This document shows, one piece after another, positions 45,475 through 54,372 of a stretch of DNA of 64,000 nucleotides. A program made the translations under genes and the position numbers. The DNA lies in NCBI RefSeq assembly GCF_025809055.1, contig NZ_CP075529.1:1736001-1800000 (forward strand), given 5' to 3'. A model generated the notes under the pieces. That model was not told the DNA's origin. It made no database searches and saw only the letters and a list, made by a program, of their open reading frames with translations. Positions within the stretch are counted from its first letter, which is position 1; every line of letters starts with the position of its first letter. This stretch comes from Devosia sp. Lineage in GTDB: Bacteria > Pseudomonadota > Alphaproteobacteria > Rhizobiales > Devosiaceae.

Positions 45475-46191
45475 TCAGGCGGCGGCGCCGCCCAGAAATG
45501 CCTGTTGCACTGCCGGGTCCGTCTTGAGGGCCTCGGCGGAATTTTCACCAATGATGCGGCCGGCTTCCATCAGGTAGCCGCGGTCCGAAATCGACAGCGA
45601 GATCGAGACATTCTGCTCAACCAGCAGCAGTCCCACGCCCGTCTGCTTGACCCTTTCGAGGGCCCCGAACAGCTCGCTCACGACGATGGGCGCCAGCCCG
45701 AGGCTTGGCTCGTCCAGCATCAGATATTGCGGATTGCTCATCAGCGCCCGGCCGATGGCCACCATCTGCTGTTCGCCGCCCGACATGGTGCGCACGAACT
45801 GACCCTTGCGCTCGCCGAGCCGCGGAAAGAGGTCGTAGATCAACCCCGTTCGCGCCGTCTCGACGTCACGCGCCCGTTTCGGGTTGGCCCCGAGCAGCAG
45901 GTTTTCTGCCACCGTCAGGTCGCCGAACACGCCGCGCCCTTCCGGCACCAGCGCAATGCCCGCCTCGGGCACCAGATGCGGCTTCATGCCAATGAGCGAG
46001 CGTCCATCGAGCGCCACCACCGATCCGGCCTCGGGCCGGACAAGCCCGGCAATGGCCTTGAGCAGCGAGGACTTGCCCGCCCCATTGGCCCCCAGGATGA
46101 CCACCGTCTCGCCTTCGGCAATGCGCAGCGAAACATCGTTGAGTGCCAGATGCCGTCCGTAGCGCAGGGATAGGGTGCTGATCTCAAGCAT
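45475..46191 (-). CDS. livF: Branched-chain-amino-acid-type ABC transporter ATP-binding protein (LivF)
   Basis: 238 residues from the ATG at 46191. Walker A is GANGAGKSS, then VPEGRGVFGDLTVAENLLLG (LivF hallmark), signature MSGGEQQMVAIGRALM and Walker B YLMLDEPSLGLAP. It overlaps livG by eight bases. In this context the transporter is more likely for an aromatic compound than for leucine, because the operon continues into an aldehyde dehydrogenase and an SDR. Confidence 0.92.
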   Translation of the reverse strand: MLEISTLSLRYGRHLALNDVSLRIAEGETVVILGANGAGKSSLLKAIAGLVRPEAGSVVALDGRSLIGMKPHLVPEAGIALVPEGRGVFGDLTVAENLLLGANPKRARDVETARTGLIYDLFPRLGERKGQFVRTMSGGEQQMVAIGRALMSNPQYLMLDEPSLGLAPIVVSELFGALERVKQTGVGLLLVEQNVSISLSISDRGYLMEAGRIIGENSAEALKTDPAVQQAFLGGAAA

Positions 46192-46912
46192 GGCTGTCTC
46201 CCAGATAGGCCGCGACCACGGCCGGATCGGCCAGCACGTCCCTTGTGGGTCCATCAGCGATCTTGGTCCCGACATTCATCACCACGGTGCGCGCGCACAG
46301 GGCCCGCACCGCTTCCATGATGTGCTCGACCAGAAGCACCGTCATGCCGCGCTGGCCGAGGCCCGTGATGAGATCGATGCCCACCCGCAACTCGGTCGGG
46401 TTGAGCCCCGAGAGCCATTCATCGAGCAGCAGCAGCCTGGGCTCGGCGGCCAAGGCGCGCGCCAGTTCCATGCGCTTCTGGTCGATATAGGTGAGATCGC
46501 CGGCAAACTCGCCGCCGCGCCCGGCAAGGCCCACATCGGCCAGCAGCTCCTCGGCCCGCACCCGGGCAGCAGCGCCCCAGAGATGGTTCGGGCGGAAGGC
46601 CAGCGCGGCGATGACGTTTTCGGCCACCGTCAGCGAAGGCAGGACCCGCACCAGCTGGAAGGTGCGCGCCACGCCCTTGTGGGCGATGCGATGCGGCGAT
46701 GCCCCGGCAATATTGTCGCCACCCAGCACGATGCGGCCGGCCGTGGGCGCCAGGGCACCCGAAATCATGTTGAGCACGGTGGTCTTGCCCGACCCGTTAG
46801 GCCCCAGCAGCGCCACGGTTTCCCCCTGGCCCACCGAGAAACTGACATCATTGACCGCCGTCAGCCCGCCGAACTGCTTCCTGAGGCCGCCGATTTCCAG
46901 AAGCGCGCTCAT
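46184..46912 (-). CDS. livG: Branched-chain-amino-acid-type ABC transporter ATP-binding protein (LivG)
   Basis: 242 residues from the ATG at 46912, overlapping livM as ATGA. Walker A is GPNGSGKTT, then GVARTFQLVRVLPSLTVAENV (LivG Q-loop). The ABC signature is degenerate (LTYIDQKRMELARALA in place of LSYGQQ), and Walker B is LLLLDEWLSGLNP, with Trp-Leu where most have Pro-Met/Ala. It forms the heterodimeric motor with LivF. Confidence 0.9.
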   Translation of the reverse strand: MSALLEIGGLRKQFGGLTAVNDVSFSVGQGETVALLGPNGSGKTTVLNMISGALAPTAGRIVLGGDNIAGASPHRIAHKGVARTFQLVRVLPSLTVAENVIAALAFRPNHLWGAAARVRAEELLADVGLAGRGGEFAGDLTYIDQKRMELARALAAEPRLLLLDEWLSGLNPTELRVGIDLITGLGQRGMTVLLVEHIMEAVRALCARTVVMNVGTKIADGPTRDVLADPAVVAAYLGDSHA

Positions 46913-47847
46913 CGTCCCGCCTCCTTGCCCGCGGGTCCCAGGCGTTTCCACAGGTCCTCCACCCCGCCCAGCACGCCGCGCGGCACCACGAAGACGATGG
47001 CGATGAACATCAGCCCGAGCAGGATCGAATAATGGTTCGGGAAATTGGCGCTGAGCCATTCGAACAACAGGAACAGCGGGATCGCGCCCAGCGCCGGTCC
47101 CCACAACCGGTTGGCCCCGCCCAGCAGCGCCATGATCAGGGTCAGGAAAGAGATCGTCGGATTGAAGACGATGGCCGGCTCGACATAGGTCCAGCGCGGT
47201 GCCTGGATGGCCCCGACCAGGGTGATGATCGTCGCGCTCACCGCGAACAGCGCCAGCTTCACCCCGGCAATGTTGATGCCGGTATGGGCCGCGACGGTTT
47301 CGTCGTCGCCGATCACCTTGAGCGCCAGGCCCAGCCGCGACCGCGAAATCAGCCAGCCGATGCCCAGGGTCAGCGCCGCCAGCCCCAGCAATTGCCAATA
47401 GATCTGCTCCGGCGTGATCGGCAGGAAGATATAGCGTCCCAGCGTGCCGGTTACATTGACCTCGTACCAGGTCACGAGCTGGCGGATGAGTTCGGCCAGC
47501 CCGAAGGTGAAGATGACGAAATAGACCCCGGCCAGGCGCAGCGTCGCCAGCCCCACGAGCAGCGCCACGCCCAGCCCGATCACGGCCGCCACCAGCAGCA
47601 CCGCCCAATAGGGCAGCACTTCGCTCAGGACCGCGACCGTATAGGCGCCGATACCGAAGAAGGCCACGGTCGCCAGCGACACATAACGCGTCGGTCCGGA
47701 AAACAGCGCCCAGGCGCTGGCCAGCACCACATAGCCGGTCATGCCCAGCAGCAGACCCACGCCATAGGCGCCGAGCTGCGTCGGCAGCCAGGCCAGCGCC
47801 GCAAGGCCGGCCAGGATGAAAACAGTGGCAACAAGGGCGCGGATCAT
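46909..47847 (-). CDS. livM: Liv-type ABC transporter permease (LivM)
   Basis: 312 residues from the ATG at 47847 (ATGA overlap with livH). Eight or so membrane segments; family phrases RYVSLATVAFFGIGAYTVAVL, LRLAGVYFVIFTFGLAELIRQLVTW and GDDETVAAHTGINIAGVKLALFAVSA (the coupling loop). It is one half of the transmembrane channel. Confidence 0.92.
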   Translation of the reverse strand: MIRALVATVFILAGLAALAWLPTQLGAYGVGLLLGMTGYVVLASAWALFSGPTRYVSLATVAFFGIGAYTVAVLSEVLPYWAVLLVAAVIGLGVALLVGLATLRLAGVYFVIFTFGLAELIRQLVTWYEVNVTGTLGRYIFLPITPEQIYWQLLGLAALTLGIGWLISRSRLGLALKVIGDDETVAAHTGINIAGVKLALFAVSATIITLVGAIQAPRWTYVEPAIVFNPTISFLTLIMALLGGANRLWGPALGAIPLFLLFEWLSANFPNHYSILLGLMFIAIVFVVPRGVLGGVEDLWKRLGPAGKEAGR

Positions 47848-48716
47848 CGGCCGGACGCCTTTCCGAACAGGCCCGCCGGCTTCCACAGCAGCACGGCAAG
47901 GAAAATGACATAGGTGGCGGCCAGCGTCAGGCCCGGATCGACATAGGTGGCCACCAGTGTCTCGACCACGCCGAGCAGCAGCCCCGCGACCAGGGCGCCC
48001 ATGAGATTGCCCAGCCCGCCCATGATGACGATCACCAGCGCCTTCATGGTGAAGACCACGCCCATCGAGGCATTGAACGTCTGGTACATCGAGATCATCA
48101 CCCCGCCCGAGGCGGCCAGCATGGTCCCCAGCGCAAAGGCAAAGCGCGCGGTGCGGTTGACGTCGATGCCGACCAGCGGCGCTGCATTGGGATTGACGGC
48201 AATGGCGCGGATCGTCGTGCCCCAGCGGGTCCGGGTCAGCACATAGAACAGGCTGGCGCCGATGATCACGGCCAGCGCAAAGGCCAGCAGCCGGTTGGCG
48301 GCGACATTGGCGCCAAACACGTTGATGCCGGTATTGAGGAAATTGTAGCTCGTGTAATTGGACCCGAAGGTGACCAGCATCACGCCCTGGATCACGAAGA
48401 GCAGGCCGAAGGTGGCGAGGATGGAATCCACTTCCAGCGTGCCGCTCTTGGCCGAGCGCCGCACCAGCGGCTGCATCATCACCCCATAGATCACGTAGCC
48501 GAACGCAAAGGCCGCCGGCAGCACCAGCAGCAATCCCACGATCGGATTGATGCCCAGCGTCGAGAACAGCAGGAATGCGGCGAAGGCGGCAAAGATCAGG
48601 ATCTCGCCATAGGCGAGGTTCATGATGCGCGAAATGCCGTATTGCAGGGTCAGGCCCATGGCAATGAGCGCATAGGTGCCGCCCAGCACCAGCCCGGTTA
48701 TCAAGGTCGTGATCAT
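47844..48716 (-). CDS. livH: Liv-type ABC transporter permease (LivH)
   Basis: 290 residues. It begins TLITGLVLGGTYALIAMGLTLQYGISRIMNLAYGE, the LivH hallmark, and has the coupling loop TRTRWGTTIRAIAVNPNAAPLVGIDVNRTARFAFALG. Partner of LivM. It is separated from the upstream binding-protein gene by 96 bp containing a REP-like hairpin. Confidence 0.92.
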   Translation of the reverse strand: MITTLITGLVLGGTYALIAMGLTLQYGISRIMNLAYGEILIFAAFAAFLLFSTLGINPIVGLLLVLPAAFAFGYVIYGVMMQPLVRRSAKSGTLEVDSILATFGLLFVIQGVMLVTFGSNYTSYNFLNTGINVFGANVAANRLLAFALAVIIGASLFYVLTRTRWGTTIRAIAVNPNAAPLVGIDVNRTARFAFALGTMLAASGGVMISMYQTFNASMGVVFTMKALVIVIMGGLGNLMGALVAGLLLGVVETLVATYVDPGLTLAATYVIFLAVLLWKPAGLFGKASGR

Positions 48717-48766
48717 TGCGTCCTTCTCCCGCTGCCCACCAGGCCAGGACCTGCCCTGGCTCGGCT

Positions 48767-48802
48767 CCCTCCCCCTGTCAGGGGGAGGGCTGGGGTGGGG
48801 GT
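48767..48802. repeat. REP-like hairpin between the Liv binding-protein gene and livH
   Basis: CCCTCCCCCT (48767-48776) and AGGGGGAGGG (48780-48789) form a perfect 10-pair stem with a 3-base loop, followed by CTGGGGTGGGGGT. The same downstream block occurs, reversed, in the element at 61363-61494. It lies in the transcript just after the binding-protein gene. Confidence 0.75.
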
Positions 48803-48812
48803 ACCCTCTTGC

Positions 48813-50042
48813 TTACTGTGCCGGCCAGGGTGCCTTTGGCAGGATGGGGGCCGAAGCGCCCTCCCGGTCGGCCGGCGCGATGGCGACGAAATTGCCGTCC
48901 TGCCACTGACCGCCGAACCAGAGCTGGCGCAGCTGGTTGTCTTCAAGCTTGGTTTCGCCCAGCACGGTTTCGAACGTGCCGGTCGAAAGCTCTTCGGAAA
49001 CAGCTTCGCGGTCGAGGCCACGGCGCTTGATGGCTTCCTGGAGCATTTCAAGGCTCGCATAGGTGATCACCGAGCCCCACCAGTCCGGAGCCTGTCCGAT
49101 GAACTCCTCATGGCGGGCACGATAGTCCATGACCTTTTCATTGGTCACATCGATGCCGCCCAGGCTCATGATGCCCTCGATCTTGTCGCCATTATTGGCG
49201 GCATAGACCGGAAAGCCGACGCCCACGCCCATATAAAGCACTTTGGGATTGTATTGGGCGACCTGCGCCTGCTGGGTCAGGGCAAAGGTGTCCGGCGGAT
49301 AGGAGAAGGCGATGAAGCTGTCCGCGCCCGTGGCCGCCGCCTCGTTCAGCATCGGGGTGAAATCGGTGGTGCCCACCGGATAGGTCACGTCATAGGCCAT
49401 GGTGATGCCGGCATCGGCAAAGGACTGGCGGGCCGCATTGATGAGGTCGATGCCGAAGCCGTCGGCCACCGAAATCACCGCAACCTCGCCATTGATGGTC
49501 CCGGCATCGCGCTGCTCGACGAGGATCTTGGCCAGCGCCTCGGTATAATCGTGGCCGCCACCGAGCAGCCAGAAGCTCTTCTTCCAGCGCTGGACGAATT
49601 CGGGCGCCTTGTCGGTCACCGCCGACACGGCCAGCTGCGGATAGCCGAAGCGGTCGAACAGCGGCGCCACGGCCAGGTTGAACCCCGTCCCCCAGGGCAC
49701 GAGGATGAAATCCACCTCGTCCTGCGTCGCCAGGCGTTCGACAGCCCGCACCACTTCTTCGGACGATGAGCGGTCGTCATATTCGATCACTTCGATGGGC
49801 AGGCGCGTGCCGTCCGGCAGTTCCAGGCCACCGGCTTCATTCACGTCATGGACCCAGAGCTGATAATTGGGCAGCGTGGTGATACCGGCGCCGCCGGCAT
49901 TGGCGCCGGTTTTCGAGATCGCATAGCCGATCTTGATCGATGTCCGATCCTGGGCAAACGCTGCGGTAGCGCTCACCCCGGCAAGCAGGGTCGCGGCAAG
50001 GCCAATGGCACGCAGGGCGGACCTGCGGGAAAACAGGGTCAT
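48813..50042 (-). CDS. Periplasmic binding protein, Liv (Peripla_BP_6) family, probably for an aromatic compound
   Basis: 409 residues from the ATG at 50042 (AGGAGGAAGAG upstream). It has a twin-arginine-like start (SRRSALRAIGLAATLLAGVSATAAFA), then SIKIGYAISKTGANAGGAGITTLPNYQLWVHDVNEAGG, the type-I binding-protein N-lobe, and VEFILVPWGTGFNLAV-like segments. First gene of the transporter/ALDH/SDR operon, divergent from an AraC regulator. Related proteins bind amino acids, amides or aromatic acids; context points to aromatics. Confidence 0.88.
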   Translation of the reverse strand: MTLFSRRSALRAIGLAATLLAGVSATAAFAQDRTSIKIGYAISKTGANAGGAGITTLPNYQLWVHDVNEAGGLELPDGTRLPIEVIEYDDRSSSEEVVRAVERLATQDEVDFILVPWGTGFNLAVAPLFDRFGYPQLAVSAVTDKAPEFVQRWKKSFWLLGGGHDYTEALAKILVEQRDAGTINGEVAVISVADGFGIDLINAARQSFADAGITMAYDVTYPVGTTDFTPMLNEAAATGADSFIAFSYPPDTFALTQQAQVAQYNPKVLYMGVGVGFPVYAANNGDKIEGIMSLGGIDVTNEKVMDYRARHEEFIGQAPDWWGSVITYASLEMLQEAIKRRGLDREAVSEELSTGTFETVLGETKLEDNQLRQLWFGGQWQDGNFVAIAPADREGASAPILPKAPWPAQ

Positions 50043-50128
50043 CTCTTCCTCCTCCTGGCCCCCGTTTGAGGGCCGACAACGCCGGGGCTTTGACTGCCCT
50101 TCTCCGGCGACTGACCTCACGCTAGCCG

Positions 50129-50170
50129 CAAGTTCCCCGGACCAGAATAGACTTTTTGCGGAGAAACTTG
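50129..50170. promoter_or_regulatory. Inverted repeat in the divergent Liv/AraC gap
   Basis: CAAGTTCCCCGG (50129-50140) and CGGAGAAACTTG (50159-50170) match as inverted arms at 9 of 12 positions, 18 bp apart. They sit between the start of the binding-protein gene and the AraC gene, so they are candidate sites for that regulator. Confidence 0.4.
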
Positions 50171-50198
50171 TACTTTTAAGGCGAAATTGGAGCTAAAC

Positions 50199-51092
50199 AT
50201 GCCCACCGCCGCCACAATCGCAAGCCCGAGGCAAATGCTCGACCTGGCGCGCGAGCTCGATGGCCAGACCATTGCCACCACGCTCGATACCGCCCGCTGG
50301 ACCTTGCCGGTGGAAGCCAATGCCCTTCTCGTGCTGATTTCGGGGTCCGGCGACATCAATACCGGGGAGGAACAGGCGAGCCTGCAGGCCCCCGTGCTGA
50401 TCTGGGTTCCCGCCGGCCAGGCCGCCGAGGTGACCCTGATGGCCGGGGCGCGCGGCGGCTGGTTGGCCATTTCGGGCGCGGCCATGGGACAGCTCTCCTT
50501 GCCCGGCACCATTGCCGAAGATGTCCGGCGCCTCTCCAGCCGGCCGCAATTGGGCACGCGGGTCGAGCGGGACGCTGCCAATCGGCTCGCGACCCTCATG
50601 GCCTTGATGACCGACGAGCTGCGCCACGGCCAGTCCGGCGCGCAGGACATGGTTCGGCACCAATTGGCCATTGTCGCCATCCTGCTCTGGCGCCTGTCAG
50701 ACATGGCCAGCACCACCGCCCGTCCGGCTCCGCGCACCATTGTCAGCAATTTTCTGCAGATGGTGGACCAGCAGATGCGCGGCCACTGGAGCGTGGGCGA
50801 CTATGCCCGCCACCTGGGCATCAGCGTCGACCGGCTGACCAGCGCCGTCCAGCGCGCCACCGGCCGTTCGCCGCTGGCGCTCATCCATGCGCGGCTGGCG
50901 GCGGAAGCCCGGCAGATGCTGGAAAATTCCGGCATGCAGATCGCCGAGATTTCCACCTATCTCGGTTTTGACGATCCGGCCTATTTCTCCCGTTTCTTCA
51001 AGCGCCTGATCGGCAGGTCCCCCCGGCAGTACCGGCAGGATGTCACCATCAACCAGTCCCGGGATGGCGGCTCCTACGCGGCCTGGCCCTGA
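50199..51092 (+). CDS. AraC-family transcriptional regulator
   Basis: 297 residues from the ATG at 50199 with GGAG upstream; a TTG at 50187 is less likely. The N-terminal sensor domain is a cupin-like fold (NALLVLISGSGDINTG); the C-terminal HTH pair shows WSVGDYARHLGISVDRLTSAVQRATGRSPLALIHARLAAEARQML and IAEISTYLGFDDPAYFSRFFKRLIGRSPRQYR. Divergent from the Liv-transporter/ALDH/SDR operon, it is its probable activator. Confidence 0.87.
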   Translation: MPTAATIASPRQMLDLARELDGQTIATTLDTARWTLPVEANALLVLISGSGDINTGEEQASLQAPVLIWVPAGQAAEVTLMAGARGGWLAISGAAMGQLSLPGTIAEDVRRLSSRPQLGTRVERDAANRLATLMALMTDELRHGQSGAQDMVRHQLAIVAILLWRLSDMASTTARPAPRTIVSNFLQMVDQQMRGHWSVGDYARHLGISVDRLTSAVQRATGRSPLALIHARLAAEARQMLENSGMQIAEISTYLGFDDPAYFSRFFKRLIGRSPRQYRQDVTINQSRDGGSYAAWP

Positions 51093-51178
51093 TCCGATGG
51101 GGCGTCCGGCTTGCAACCGGGCCGCGACTGCGACAAATTTCGGGCAAGGGCCGGAACCGGCCGGGAGGAGAAGTGTCC

Positions 51179-52945
51179 ATGCTGGCAATCCGGCGACGGC
51201 GCGTGGCGCTGTCCGTGCTGGCCGTTGCAACCGTCCTGATCGTCGCGCTCGGCGCCTGGCATCTGTCCGGCCTGCGCCTGCGCGGTGAACTGGTGCGCCA
51301 GGTTCAGGACCGGCTCACCATCAGCCAGCGCTCGGTCGAGAGCGAAATCGAGCGCTTCCGCTACCTGCCCGGCGTCATCGGGCAGGATGAACGCATCACG
51401 CGCCTGCTGGCCCGGAGCGACAGCGCCGAAGCCATTGCCGCCGCCAACGCCTATCTGCAGACCGTGCGCGGCATGGCCGGCGCCGACGAGCTCTATGTGC
51501 TCGATACGCAGGGCATGACCCTGTCGGCCAGCAACTGGAACGAGCCGGGCAGTTTTGTCGGCCATTCCTACGCCTTCCGCCCCTATTTCCAGGACGCCAT
51601 GCAGACCGGCAGCGGGCGCTTCTATGCTGTGGGTGTCACCACCGGCAAGCCGGGCTATTTCCTGTCGAGCCGCATCGAAATGGCCGGGCGCACGGTTGGC
51701 GTTGCCGTGGTCAAGGTCGATATGGCGCCCCTCGCCAATATCTGGGCCCAGGCCGGCGAAATGAGCGGACTGGCAGATCAGGATGGCGTGGTGTTTCTCT
51801 CCGGTGAGCCCGGTTGGGTTTACCGGCCCCTGTCCCCGCTGGCGCCCACCACCCTGTCGCGCCTGGCCGATGAGCGCCGCTATGACGGCATAGACCTGGC
51901 CGGCACCGCCCCACTCGATCTGACCTTTGGCGACAATACCAGCGACACCCTGCGCTATGAGGGGCAGACCTTATTGTTCGACACCCGCTCCATCGAGCCC
52001 GACGGCTGGCAACTGCTCTCCGCCCTTCCCATCGAGCCGGTCGAGCGCGAGGCCCGCCTCACCGGAGCCATGGCTGGCCTTGTGACCCTGGTGCTGTTTG
52101 CCGTCCTTGCCTTGCTCTGGCAGCGCCGGCAGATCACGCGCCTGAAACTCGAGCAGAATGCCGTGCTCGAACGGCGCGTCGCCGAGCGAACCGCAGAATT
52201 GCGGGCCACCCAGGAAAGCCTCATCCACGCAGCCAAGCTCGCCGCCCTTGGGCGGATGTCGGCCGCCATCGTGCATGAGGTCAGCCAGCCCCTGACCGCG
52301 CTCGACAACACCCTCGCCGCCGCCGACCTGCATGCAAAGCGCGGTTCCGGCGAAGAAGTCAGCCGCACCGTCGGCTCGGCCCGGACCTTGCTCAAGCGCA
52401 TGCAGCGCACGGTCAAGCACCTGCGCACCTTCTCCTCCCGCCGTGAACCCGAACCGCCGCAAAAGGTCGGCCTGCCCGCTGTGCTTGAGGCCGCTTTGGA
52501 GATTGTCCAGCCGCAGGCCCGCGAGGCCGCCATCACCCTTTCGCTCGAAGCCGGCGACGCCCTGCCTCCGGTCTCCGGCAACGCCGTCCGGCTCGAACAG
52601 GTGTTCATCAACCTCCTGCTCAATGCCGTCGAGGCAACGGCCCTGGCCGGCAATAGCCGCATCGACATCACCACCGCCAGCCGCGACGGACTGGCCGTGG
52701 TCGAAATCGCCGATACCGGCGCCGGCATGCCCGAAGCCGTGCGCGAACGCCTGTTCGAGCCCTTCTTCACCACCAAGGCGACTGGCGAAAGCCTGGGGCT
52801 GGGCCTGTCCATCACCAAGACCCTGCTCGAGGAATTTGGCGGCACGCTCACCTTCACGCCCCGGCCCGAAGGCGGCACCCTCGCCCGCGTGACCCTGCCG
52901 CTGCATCTGGCCCCGGCCACACCCAGGACACTCATTCCCGCATGA
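51179..52945 (+). CDS. DctB-like membrane sensor histidine kinase
   Basis: 588 residues from the ATG at 51179 (GGGAGGAG eight bases upstream; a GTG at 51173 is too close to it). One membrane helix, a periplasmic double-sensor domain (about 40-290, with VDMAPLANIWAQ typical of DctB), a second helix, a coiled coil, then the kinase core: His366 in AAIVHEVSQPLTALDNTL, N-box FINLLLNAVEA, G1 DTGAGMPE, G2 GLGLSITKTLL. It senses an organic acid outside and phosphorylates the regulator encoded next. Confidence 0.9.
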   Translation: MLAIRRRRVALSVLAVATVLIVALGAWHLSGLRLRGELVRQVQDRLTISQRSVESEIERFRYLPGVIGQDERITRLLARSDSAEAIAAANAYLQTVRGMAGADELYVLDTQGMTLSASNWNEPGSFVGHSYAFRPYFQDAMQTGSGRFYAVGVTTGKPGYFLSSRIEMAGRTVGVAVVKVDMAPLANIWAQAGEMSGLADQDGVVFLSGEPGWVYRPLSPLAPTTLSRLADERRYDGIDLAGTAPLDLTFGDNTSDTLRYEGQTLLFDTRSIEPDGWQLLSALPIEPVEREARLTGAMAGLVTLVLFAVLALLWQRRQITRLKLEQNAVLERRVAERTAELRATQESLIHAAKLAALGRMSAAIVHEVSQPLTALDNTLAAADLHAKRGSGEEVSRTVGSARTLLKRMQRTVKHLRTFSSRREPEPPQKVGLPAVLEAALEIVQPQAREAAITLSLEAGDALPPVSGNAVRLEQVFINLLLNAVEATALAGNSRIDITTASRDGLAVVEIADTGAGMPEAVRERLFEPFFTTKATGESLGLGLSITKTLLEEFGGTLTFTPRPEGGTLARVTLPLHLAPATPRTLIPA

Positions 52946-54273
52946 CCCGTGGCGCGATCCTGTTTCTCGACGACGAAATCGAATTGTGCCGCGCCGCAGA
53001 GGAGTGGCTTGGCGTTTCCGGCTTTTCGGTGACGGCATCCACCGATGCCGTTCAAGCGCTGGATCGGCTCGATCCAGGCACCGTCGATTGCGTCGTCACC
53101 GATGTGCGCATGCCCGCCATGAGCGGCCTCGACGTATTGGCCTGGTTTCGCAACCATGCCCCCGAAGTCCCCGTGGTGCTGCTGACCGGGCATGGCGACG
53201 TCACCCTCGCCGTCGAGGCCATGCGCAACGGCGCCCACGACTTCCTCGAAAAGCCCTATGATGCCGACCATCTGGTGGCCGTGCTCGATCGTGCCATCGA
53301 GCGGCGGCGGCTGGGCCGCGAACTCGAACGGCTCCGCCATTCCGCCATCGGCAATGGCCTCGATACGCGCCTGGTCGGCCAGTCGCCAGCCATTGCCGCA
53401 CTCCGCCATTCCATCGAACACCTTGCCGATGTCGATGTGGACGTGCTGATTACCGGCGAAACCGGCACTGGCAAGGAGGTCATTGCCCGCGCCCTGCATG
53501 ACCTGGGCGGACGCGCCAAGGGCCAGTTTGTCGCCATCAACTGCGCCGCCATCCCCGAATCCATCTTCGAGAGCGAAATTTTCGGCCATGCCCGGGGGGC
53601 GTTCACCGGCGCCATCGGCGATCGGGTCGGCAAGTTCGAGTTCGCTCGCGGCGGCACCGTGTTTCTGGATGAAATCGAATCCATGCCGCTCGCTCTCCAG
53701 GCCAAGGTGCTGCGCGCGCTGCAGGAGCGGCTGGTCGAGCCCCTCGGCACCAATGCCACCCGCCCCATCGACGTGCGCTTCATCGCCGCCAGCAAGGTCG
53801 ATCTGCGCGCCGAAAGCGAGGCCGGCCGCTTCCGCGCCGATCTTTATTTCCGCCTCGCCATTGTCGAACTCGCCGTGCCGCCCCTGCGCGACCGGCGCGA
53901 GGATATTCCGCTGCTCTATGCCCGCTTCGCCGCCGAAGCCGCACAGCGCTTCAACCTGCCCGCGCGCGACCTGTCCCGCGCCGATATCGACCGGCTCACC
54001 GGCGCCGGCTGGCCCGGCAATGTCCGCGAACTCAAGGCCGAGGCCGAACGCAATGCGCTGGGCCTGCGCACCCCGCCATCTGGCGATCCTGCTCCCCGGA
54101 GCGGTGACGATTCCCTTGCCGCGCGCGTGGCGCATTTCGAGGCCGGCGCCATCCTTCAGGCCCTGCGCGACAGCGGCGGGTCCACCGCCCTCGCCGCCGA
54201 CCGCCTGGGGCTGGCGCGGCGCACCCTCAACGAGAAAATCGCCCGCTACGGCCTGCGCGAACACGCCTCCTGA
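52942..54273 (+). CDS. DctD-like sigma-54-dependent response regulator
   Basis: 443 residues, ATGA overlap with the kinase. The receiver domain has Asp54 (VVTDVRMPAM) and the acidic pair at 10-11. The AAA+ domain has Walker A GETGTGKE (173-180), the sigma-54 contact loop GAFTGA (220-225) and Walker B VFLDE. A Fis-type HTH ends the protein (STALAADRLGLARRTLNEKIARYGL). The palindromes and -24/-12 promoter immediately downstream identify its target: the TAXI-TRAP operon. Confidence 0.93.
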   Translation: MTRGAILFLDDEIELCRAAEEWLGVSGFSVTASTDAVQALDRLDPGTVDCVVTDVRMPAMSGLDVLAWFRNHAPEVPVVLLTGHGDVTLAVEAMRNGAHDFLEKPYDADHLVAVLDRAIERRRLGRELERLRHSAIGNGLDTRLVGQSPAIAALRHSIEHLADVDVDVLITGETGTGKEVIARALHDLGGRAKGQFVAINCAAIPESIFESEIFGHARGAFTGAIGDRVGKFEFARGGTVFLDEIESMPLALQAKVLRALQERLVEPLGTNATRPIDVRFIAASKVDLRAESEAGRFRADLYFRLAIVELAVPPLRDRREDIPLLYARFAAEAAQRFNLPARDLSRADIDRLTGAGWPGNVRELKAEAERNALGLRTPPSGDPAPRSGDDSLAARVAHFEAGAILQALRDSGGSTALAADRLGLARRTLNEKIARYGLREHAS

Positions 54274-54274
54274 C

Positions 54275-54322
54275 CTGGCGGATTTCCGCCAGCAAATGCC
54301 GGGCGAAGCGGATTTCCGCCAG
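54275..54322. promoter_or_regulatory. Tandem enhancer palindromes for the sigma-54 activator
   Basis: CTGGCGGATTTCCGCCAG (54275-54292) is a perfect inverted repeat; a second site with core GCGGATTTCCGC lies at 54308-54319. Their centres are 30 bp apart, about three helical turns. They lie roughly 85-115 bp upstream of the predicted start of transcription, as for DctD/NtrC-type activators. Confidence 0.82.
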
Positions 54323-54372
54323 ACCCGCCCAATCCGTCATCGCTAAGGGCTTGATATTGCAAGGGTTGCTAC

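Noticed and set aside
45475..50042. Ordinary branched-chain amino acid transporter
   Set aside because: The operon runs on into an aromatic-type aldehyde dehydrogenase and an SDR and lies in an aromatic island, so leucine uptake is not the best reading, though not excluded.
51955..54264. Long minus-strand open frame (about 770 codons) opposite the two-component genes
   Set aside because: It is a mirror of high-GC coding on the other strand, lacks a ribosome-binding site and recognisable domains, while the plus-strand genes have complete motifs.
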